Shown here piece by piece: positions 9,385-14,721 of a DNA stretch of 14,721 nucleotides; positions within the stretch are counted from its first letter, which is position 1, and each line of letters starts with the position of its first letter. The position numbers and the translations under genes are program-made. This stretch comes from Verrucomicrobia bacterium UBA1211 (lineage in GTDB: Bacteria > Verrucomicrobiota > Kiritimatiellia > RFP12 > UBA1067), in NCBI GenBank assembly GCA_002309585.1, contig DBXN01000152.1:1-14721 (forward strand), given 5' to 3'. Under the pieces are notes generated by a model. The model saw only the letters and a list, made by a program, of their open reading frames with translations. It had not been told where the DNA came from and made no database searches.

Positions 9385-11805
9385 ATGTACCCCCTGCCTC
9401 TTGTCCAGACGCCATCCCGATCGCGCCGGAGCGTGACCCGCCCGTCAACAGTGCGAAGCGCGCTTCAATCCGCCCTGACCGCGCTGCTCCTCGCGACCGT
9501 CTTCGCCGCTGGAGCCGAAGACCCACCCACCGTGATATTCCGCGAGAAGGTCCGGCGTTCGACAACTTACCGCAAAGCCGAAACGCTCGATCCCTCGCTT
9601 GGTTCCCGGGACCTCTTCCTTCACGCCCTCATGCTCTGTGAGGCGGAACTTCCCCTCGATCCGCTGGACCTGCTCTTCGATGTCGCGGAGAAGATGCAGG
9701 ACCGGAACGAGGAAAGCAAGGGATTCGGCAATTTCCGATGGTCCGTCCGCGACGGCTACGTGATGGACTACAACGCGGTGGAGTTCTGCATGGAACAGGG
9801 CATCCTCATCTGGATCCGCCATGCCGGCAGGCTCAGTGAAGCGCAAAGGGAAAAGCTGCTTCGGCTCATGGAGTTCTCCGTTCAGGGCTGCCTGCGCCAT
9901 CGCGTCTCTCCCGCCTACACCAACATCGCCATCATGAATGCGGGCAATCTCATCCTCATGGGCGAGGCGCTCGACCGGCAGGATGTGTTTCAGGAGGGGG
10001 AGAAGCGGCTGAACGGCATCATCTGGCTGACTGCGCTCTTCGGGATCAGCGAATACGCCAGCCCCACCTATACCGGTATCGATATCGGGACGCTCCAGAC
10101 CGTCCACGCGCATGTCCGGTCGGAGACCGTCAAGCGGAACCTCGACCGTCTGCTGACGCTCTTCTGGAGCGATGTCGCCGCCAGCACGTTCAAAGCCGCC
10201 AACCGGTACGTCGGCACCCATAGCCGCGATTACGACTATCTTTACGGATTCGGCGCGACCGATCATTTCCTGCGGTATGTCGGACTTGAGACCGAAGCCG
10301 CACCCAATCCCGCCGCCGCGCCCGTGTCGATGCTGCTCTCCACATGGCGGCCGTCTGCGGAGACGCTGGCACTCGCCGACACCATTCCCAGGCTTGTCGA
10401 GCAATCCTGGGGCGAGGAGGAGAACCAGTTCCGAACCCTGTGGATCGGCCGGCACATCGCGCTCGGCATCTCTGGCGCCTGCTACCACAACATGGACATC
10501 CCGCTGGCGGTCAACTTCGCCGAACGGGATCCGCATCCCCGTCCACGCATCTACTTCATCGCCGACGGCAGACGCGATCCGTACGGACGCAAACCGATCC
10601 CGGAGGGAAACGGTCCCCACCGGAAAACGCTCCATCTGCGGCCGTTTTGGGCTGGAACACAACAGAGCCGGGACGCGCTCGGGCTTGTGCTCTACCGCCC
10701 GCAGGACATCCCGAACGAGACCCCGACGCTGGAATCGCACATTGTCTTCCCGGCCGATGTGGAAGAGATCCGGCTGGACCGGACCGCATTCGATTTCAAA
10801 TCCCGCAAACGGTTCACGGTCCCCTTCTCCGAGGGGCAGACCCTCTTCATCCGTTCCAACGGCGGGGCGGTCGGCGTCAAAATCCCATGGTCCCGCAACC
10901 TCCTCGGAGAAAAGGCGGAGGCCGCCCTCATCCGCGATTCCGATGACGTGTTGCGGTTGACCATCGCCCATCAGGACATCTGGGGTGTAACGGAGCCGCA
11001 CGCCGATCCTCCCGGAGCCGCCTTCTGGGTCCGGGTCTGCGATAACGCCGACGACCCGGAACGTTTCACCGCCTGGATGGAATCATTCCGGCTGGCGAAA
11101 GCCGAATCCCGCGCGCACCCCAACCGGATCGAACTCGCCGTCAAGGGTGATGAGGGCGAACTCGCGCTGACGGCCGCCGCCCCCTACTCCGTACCCACAC
11201 GCATCACCCCGCTCCCCGCCAAACGGATCCTTTCCGTGAACGGAAGGGATATCGGGGACAAACTTCTCCGTGATCTTCCCGGCATCCAGGAGTACCGGCT
11301 GGCGTGCGAACGGAAACGGGAGATGATGGACCGGCAGACGATTCCCGTCTCCGCCGCGGAATCGGTCGGATGGGAGGCCGAGACCGGCATGCTGCTCGCA
11401 AACATGACGGCCGGCGAAGACCCATCCGCATTCGGCGGAAAATACATTTGGGGGCCGGGTGAGCCCGGCGGACGGGGCGGCGGTCCCGGCAGTGTAACCT
11501 GGCAAATCGAGGTCAGGGAAGCGGGCCGCTATTACCTCTGGGGGCGTTTCCTCGCGCCCACCCCAGAGGATGATTCGTTCTTCATCACAATCCGTCAGGG
11601 AGATATCGCCATTCTTCCCCGAAGCGAGTGGCATCTGAACAAAACCCGCAGTTTCTGGAGGTGGTCGCCCTTCCCGCTCGGCGGCCCCCAACCGATTGAT
11701 CTTCCGGCAGGCAAATTCCAAATCAGGATGGATATCCGGGAGGACGGTGCGAAACTGGACCGTCTTTTCATCACCCCCCACATGGGAGAAGGACCACAGG
11801 AGTAA
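9385..11805 (+). CDS. Exported protein with probable alpha/alpha-toroid core and C-terminal beta-sandwich; function unknown
   Basis: 806 residues from the ATG at 9385, which has only a weak GGAA at 6 bases; a TTG at 9373 in the same frame is an alternative. A signal peptide is visible (hydrophobic segment about 26-43, then Ala-Ala-Gly-Ala-Glu) after an unusually long basic n-region. Residues about 75-350 are helical with repeated short hairpins and motifs such as Asn-Ile-Ala-Ile-Met-Asn-Ala-Gly-Asn (180-188), Ser-Glu-Tyr-Ala-Ser-Pro-Thr-Tyr (222-229) and Tyr-Asp-Tyr-Leu-Tyr-Gly (283-288), the style of alpha/alpha-toroid lyases and glycosidases. Residues 350-640 look beta-rich. Residues 661-806 form a compact domain resembling carbohydrate-binding modules (Gly-Arg-Tyr-Tyr-Leu-Trp-Gly-Arg, ending Leu-Asp-Arg-Leu-Phe-Ile-Thr). 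The gene begins 19 bp after the GH123-like gene. A polysaccharide lyase or glycosidase role is an inference; I cannot assign a family. Confidence 0.85.
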   Translation: MYPLPLVQTPSRSRRSVTRPSTVRSALQSALTALLLATVFAAGAEDPPTVIFREKVRRSTTYRKAETLDPSLGSRDLFLHALMLCEAELPLDPLDLLFDVAEKMQDRNEESKGFGNFRWSVRDGYVMDYNAVEFCMEQGILIWIRHAGRLSEAQREKLLRLMEFSVQGCLRHRVSPAYTNIAIMNAGNLILMGEALDRQDVFQEGEKRLNGIIWLTALFGISEYASPTYTGIDIGTLQTVHAHVRSETVKRNLDRLLTLFWSDVAASTFKAANRYVGTHSRDYDYLYGFGATDHFLRYVGLETEAAPNPAAAPVSMLLSTWRPSAETLALADTIPRLVEQSWGEEENQFRTLWIGRHIALGISGACYHNMDIPLAVNFAERDPHPRPRIYFIADGRRDPYGRKPIPEGNGPHRKTLHLRPFWAGTQQSRDALGLVLYRPQDIPNETPTLESHIVFPADVEEIRLDRTAFDFKSRKRFTVPFSEGQTLFIRSNGGAVGVKIPWSRNLLGEKAEAALIRDSDDVLRLTIAHQDIWGVTEPHADPPGAAFWVRVCDNADDPERFTAWMESFRLAKAESRAHPNRIELAVKGDEGELALTAAAPYSVPTRITPLPAKRILSVNGRDIGDKLLRDLPGIQEYRLACERKREMMDRQTIPVSAAESVGWEAETGMLLANMTAGEDPSAFGGKYIWGPGEPGGRGGGPGSVTWQIEVREAGRYYLWGRFLAPTPEDDSFFITIRQGDIAILPRSEWHLNKTRSFWRWSPFPLGGPQPIDLPAGKFQIRMDIREDGAKLDRLFITPHMGEGPQE

Positions 11806-11810
11806 GAAAC

Positions 11811-14108
11811 ATGAAACAGATATTCTTATTGTTTGGCGTGGCGATCATGGCAGTCACCGGATGCGTCTCAACCGACCAATCCGATCATCCCGCCGCAATA
11901 GCAGCCGTGCCCGAACCGGTTTCCCAGCCAACCGACGCCGCCGTCACCGCGCCGCTCCGCGTCGCGGTCTTCGTGGACAGGGGCGCGCGCGGGATCGGCA
12001 TGTTCCGCTGGGTCCAGCTGGTCGGCTGCTCACCGGACATGCGGGCGTCGTATGTGGACGGGGAGATGATCCGGAACGGCGTCCTGGACCAGATCGATGT
12101 CCTCATCATGCCGGGCGGCAACTCGACGGTCGAATATGCCCAGCTTCAGGATGAGGGTGTCAACCGGCTCAGGAACTTCATCCATCAGGGCGGAGGCTAC
12201 ATCGGCTCCTGTGCCGGATGCTATCTTCTGATGGCGCCATCTTCCCCCAAGAGCAAACGGTGCGCGATCGTTCCCTATGTGGACCAGAAAGGCCCCTACC
12301 GCGGCGGTTCGATCCTCACGACCCAGTTCACCGAACGGGCGGAGAAGCTGACCGGCATCAAGGCCGGTTCCCACCGTGTCCGCTATCACGGCGGACCCAA
12401 GATGATCCCCAGCGATCCGATCCCGGACGCGGAGTTTGAGGTGATGGCGACCTTCGTGGGCGACATCAACGTCGACACGGACACTCCGTGCGACACCATG
12501 ACCGGCACCGCCAGCGTGGTGGCGGGAACCTACGGCAAGGGGCGGGTGTTCGTCTTCGCCGATCATCCGGAATACTTCCCCTCCACATGGGACATCGTGA
12601 AAGGCGCCTTCAAGTATGTCACGGGCCGGGACGTCTCCTGGGAGGTCCCCCAACGCAAGCCCGGCCAGCTGGCCGTCGGCCTCATGTGCTCCCCCTCGCC
12701 GGGACCGAAGGATGCCGAAGCCTATATGGCGCTGGTCCGTTCCGATGCGCTGGACATCACCCCGATCACCGAGGACCAGTGCGCGGAGGGGATTCTCCAC
12801 CATCTGGACGCCTTGGTCATCCCCGAAGCGTGCGACACCAACCGGGTCGAAAGCATCTTTCAGCCCAACCCTGTCGCGCGCCGCAACCGCTTCCTGAAAC
12901 GCGGCGGAACGGTCGTCACCTGGGGGAAAACGGCGAAACGCTTCCGCGAGAACCAACCCGGCGTGATCCGTGTCGAGTCGGGTGAGCAGGCGGTCCAGGC
13001 GCTCGTCAACCTGCGGGACAACCCCTCGCCCGCCACCCCGCAGCGGCGCGACCCGGTGAAGGTCGCCCTCTACGCGGGACCGGGCGCCGGTTACGCCGCC
13101 TATTGGAACCTCGCCGAACTGTTGACCTTCTCCCCGCTCTATGAAACCACTTTCATTGATGCCGAGACGATCAAGAAGGGCGGGCTCGACGCATTCGACC
13201 TGCTGGTGATCGGCGGCGGCTACAGCCCGACGCTCTACAAAACCTTCGGGGAGAAGGGATGCACCGCCATCCGCGATTTCATCCGGAACGGAGGCTCCTA
13301 TCTGGGCGTGTGCGCCGGCGCGTTCCTGGCGCTTGAAAACAGCCTTCCGGACAAACCCCGCATCGGCGGGCTGGTCCCCTTCCGCGAACAGGTCGAAGAG
13401 GCCTACCGCGGCTGGGCGCAGACGAGTATCCGTTTCACCGATGACGGGTTCGGGAAACTCGGCATCCTCGGTGGGACCAAGCGGTATGTGCTCTATTGGG
13501 GCGGCCCCGTCATCCTGCCCGGAAATCCCGTTCCGGACGCAGATATCAAGGTGCTGGCCGAATACCGCGGCAACATGGTCAACACCTTCTCCGGGAAGCC
13601 GATCAGCCCGATGACCGGCCATGCGGCGATCATCGGCGGAACCAGCGGAAAAGGGAAAATCGTCCTCTGCGGTCCCCATCCCGAATCGTCGGAAAGCACC
13701 CAGGACATCACCTGCGCCATCCTCCAGTATCTGACCGATCGCAAACCCGACCCGATCTATCCTGACCGCGCTCCGGGTGCGGTCAGCGTGGCCGTCTGCG
13801 TCGAAAAGACGACCGCTCAGGGCATGAAACTCGGCATGTCGCTCTGCAGCCACCCGCTGTTCGACCTGCAGCCAGTCACCTGGTACGAGGTCGGACAGGG
13901 CGCGCTTGAGCATACCGACATCCTGCTCTTCCCCTACCCCGTGACCAAGGGCTACACCCCCTACGTCGAGGCGTTCCTGAAGAACGGCGGGCGGGTCGTC
14001 GAGTTCGACCCCGACAGGAAGAGCACAACCAAGCTTGGCCCGAACATCAGCATCGTCCAGACCCCCGACGAGGTCCTTCAGGAACTTAGCGGGCAGTTGC
14101 GGAAGTAG
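11811..14108 (+). CDS. Lipoprotein with two class-I glutamine-amidotransferase-like (BPL_N-like) domains in a tandem A-B-A'-B' duplication
   Basis: 765 residues. Met-Lys, a hydrophobic core and Val-Thr-Gly-Cys18 form a lipoprotein signal, so the protein should sit outside the cytoplasmic membrane. Module A (about 49-275) and A' (about 416-645) have the class-I amidotransferase-like fold seen in the N-terminal domain of biotin-protein-ligase-type proteins: nucleophile elbows Gly-Ser-Cys134-Ala-Gly and Gly-Val-Cys501-Ala-Gly, and His-Pro-Glu motifs at 252-254 and 623-625 completing both Cys/His/Glu triads. Modules B (about 285-403) and B' (about 656-762) are smaller Rossmann-like segments aligned over their whole length. 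The repeat offset is 367-371 residues throughout. AGGAG overlapping the previous stop serves as ribosome binding site, with 5 bp between genes, so translation is probably coupled to the toroid gene. No glutaminase partner or biotin-ligase domain is present; the reaction is unknown. Peptide or amide hydrolysis is one possibility. Confidence 0.9.
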   Translation: MKQIFLLFGVAIMAVTGCVSTDQSDHPAAIAAVPEPVSQPTDAAVTAPLRVAVFVDRGARGIGMFRWVQLVGCSPDMRASYVDGEMIRNGVLDQIDVLIMPGGNSTVEYAQLQDEGVNRLRNFIHQGGGYIGSCAGCYLLMAPSSPKSKRCAIVPYVDQKGPYRGGSILTTQFTERAEKLTGIKAGSHRVRYHGGPKMIPSDPIPDAEFEVMATFVGDINVDTDTPCDTMTGTASVVAGTYGKGRVFVFADHPEYFPSTWDIVKGAFKYVTGRDVSWEVPQRKPGQLAVGLMCSPSPGPKDAEAYMALVRSDALDITPITEDQCAEGILHHLDALVIPEACDTNRVESIFQPNPVARRNRFLKRGGTVVTWGKTAKRFRENQPGVIRVESGEQAVQALVNLRDNPSPATPQRRDPVKVALYAGPGAGYAAYWNLAELLTFSPLYETTFIDAETIKKGGLDAFDLLVIGGGYSPTLYKTFGEKGCTAIRDFIRNGGSYLGVCAGAFLALENSLPDKPRIGGLVPFREQVEEAYRGWAQTSIRFTDDGFGKLGILGGTKRYVLYWGGPVILPGNPVPDADIKVLAEYRGNMVNTFSGKPISPMTGHAAIIGGTSGKGKIVLCGPHPESSESTQDITCAILQYLTDRKPDPIYPDRAPGAVSVAVCVEKTTAQGMKLGMSLCSHPLFDLQPVTWYEVGQGALEHTDILLFPYPVTKGYTPYVEAFLKNGGRVVEFDPDRKSTTKLGPNISIVQTPDEVLQELSGQLRK

Positions 14109-14721
14109 CCGCAGGGATCGGGATCTCCGCAAAGGCGATTTGACGGCGATTGTAGGTGAATGTCACGGCGAGCCAGCCGGGACGCGCCTCGACAATCGCC
14201 GGATAGGCGTATTCCGTCGTCCGCCCGTCGGGTTGTTTCAGCGCATCGCTGTGGGCGAGCGTCACGAAGGTCCGCCAGCTCTTCCCGTCATCCCCCGAGG
14301 CCTTGATCTCCAGGTGGTGCCGGCTGCCCCAGCCGCCCGCCACGGCGGATTTCCCGTTCATCGCGAGGTAGAGATTGCCGTCCGAGGCGCGAACCAGGTC
14401 CAGCCCCGAATTGACATTCTCCAGCGGCGTCCGATAGATCTCCGACCAGCTCAACCCGCCGTCGCGCGAATCGCACCGCCAGATCCATCCGTCCTTCGCG
14501 CGCATCAGGGCATGAACCCCGTCCGCCGACTCCCAGAGCGACGGCTGGATCACGCCGAACGATTTGTCCGCATCGGCGGGAACGGGGAAGAGCGCCGAAT
14601 TGCGCCAATGCCGGCCGTCATCCTCCGAAACATCCACAAAGGCCCGCCAAGCCCCCTTCTCCCATGAGGCGGGCGCCAGCCACCGCCCGCTTTTGAGCTT
14701 CAGGCACTTGTTCTTGACGGG
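14086..14721 (-). CDS. Sialidase-like (BNR/Asp-box) protein, C-terminal part (5' end outside window)
   Basis: The minus frame is open from the right edge to a TAA at 14086-14088 and gives 211 residues; the GTG at 14637 is internal, not a start. Three Asp-boxes (Ser-x-Asp-x-Gly-x-x-Trp) are seen at residues 32-39, 85-92 and 142-149 of the fragment, the signature of six-bladed beta-propeller sialidases. The end of the fold carries Glu-Tyr-Ala-Tyr-Pro-Ala (170-175) and Thr-Phe-Thr-Tyr-Asn-Arg-Arg (187-193), typical of the last blades in bacterial exo-alpha-sialidase-like proteins. Sialidases release terminal sialic acids, but many family members with Asp-boxes act on other sugars, and the arginine triad lies mainly outside the window. 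Its 3' end overlaps the 3' end of the lipoprotein gene by 23 bp in convergent orientation. Confidence 0.8.
   Translation of the reverse strand, partial: PVKNKCLKLKSGRWLAPASWEKGAWRAFVDVSEDDGRHWRNSALFPVPADADKSFGVIQPSLWESADGVHALMRAKDGWIWRCDSRDGGLSWSEIYRTPLENVNSGLDLVRASDGNLYLAMNGKSAVAGGWGSRHHLEIKASGDDGKSWRTFVTLAHSDALKQPDGRTTEYAYPAIVEARPGWLAVTFTYNRRQIAFAEIPIPAATSATAR

Noticed and set aside
9445..11001. A 518-residue - strand frame opposite the toroid protein gene
   Set aside because: No signal peptide or domain, and it lies wholly inside a gene with a signal peptide and operon context.
12030..14132. A 700-residue open frame on the - strand opposite the lipoprotein gene
   Set aside because: Antisense shadow; the + strand frame has a lipobox, two triads and an internal repeat, and the opposite frame has no recognisable domain or ribosome binding site.

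Overview
The window is GC-rich, densely coded bacterial chromosome. It combines housekeeping information-processing genes (poly(A) polymerase/tRNA nucleotidyltransferase family, an RRM protein, the primary sigma factor) with a block of exported carbohydrate-active proteins. The Lys-rich then acidic N-terminal extension on the sigma factor, the Arg-rich tail on the PcnB-like protein and the GH123/DUF4091-like, CE7-like and sialidase-like enzymes suggest a member of the PVC superphylum (Kiritimatiellota, Lentisphaerota or Verrucomicrobiota). That placement is inference; no rRNA or other decisive marker is present. I saw no tRNA, rRNA, CRISPR array, insertion sequence or phage gene.

Layout. 1-741 (+): C-terminal part of a PcnB-like protein whose 5' end lies outside the window. 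772-5321 (-): transcribed leftward from a near-consensus promoter at about 5416-5442, rpoD comes first, then a membrane-anchored RRM protein with a clear intrinsic terminator after it, then a soluble PAS histidine kinase with a degenerate receiver domain. 5322-5585: the rpoD promoter and leader plus about 105 bp of seven-base-period repeats. 5586-6890 (-): exported CE7-type esterase. 6891-7031: divergent promoter region with nested inverted repeats. 7032-14108 (+): a tight three-gene unit encoding a GH123/DUF4091-like protein, an exported protein with a probable alpha/alpha-toroid core, and a lipoprotein carrying two class-I glutamine-amidotransferase-like domains. 14086-14721 (-): 3' part of a sialidase-like gene that converges on the previous gene and overlaps it by 23 bp.

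How the genes may work together. The esterase, GH123-like protein, toroid protein and sialidase all look exported and fit a glycan-degradation locus, possibly acting on acetylated, amino-sugar or sialylated glycans; the substrate is not proven by the sequence. The divergent promoters with shared symmetric elements suggest joint control of the esterase and the three-gene unit. The least expected proteins are the 765-residue lipoprotein, a full internal duplication (A-B-A'-B') in which both A modules keep a Cys/His/Glu triad, and the RRM protein tethered to the membrane behind a three-cysteine N-terminus.
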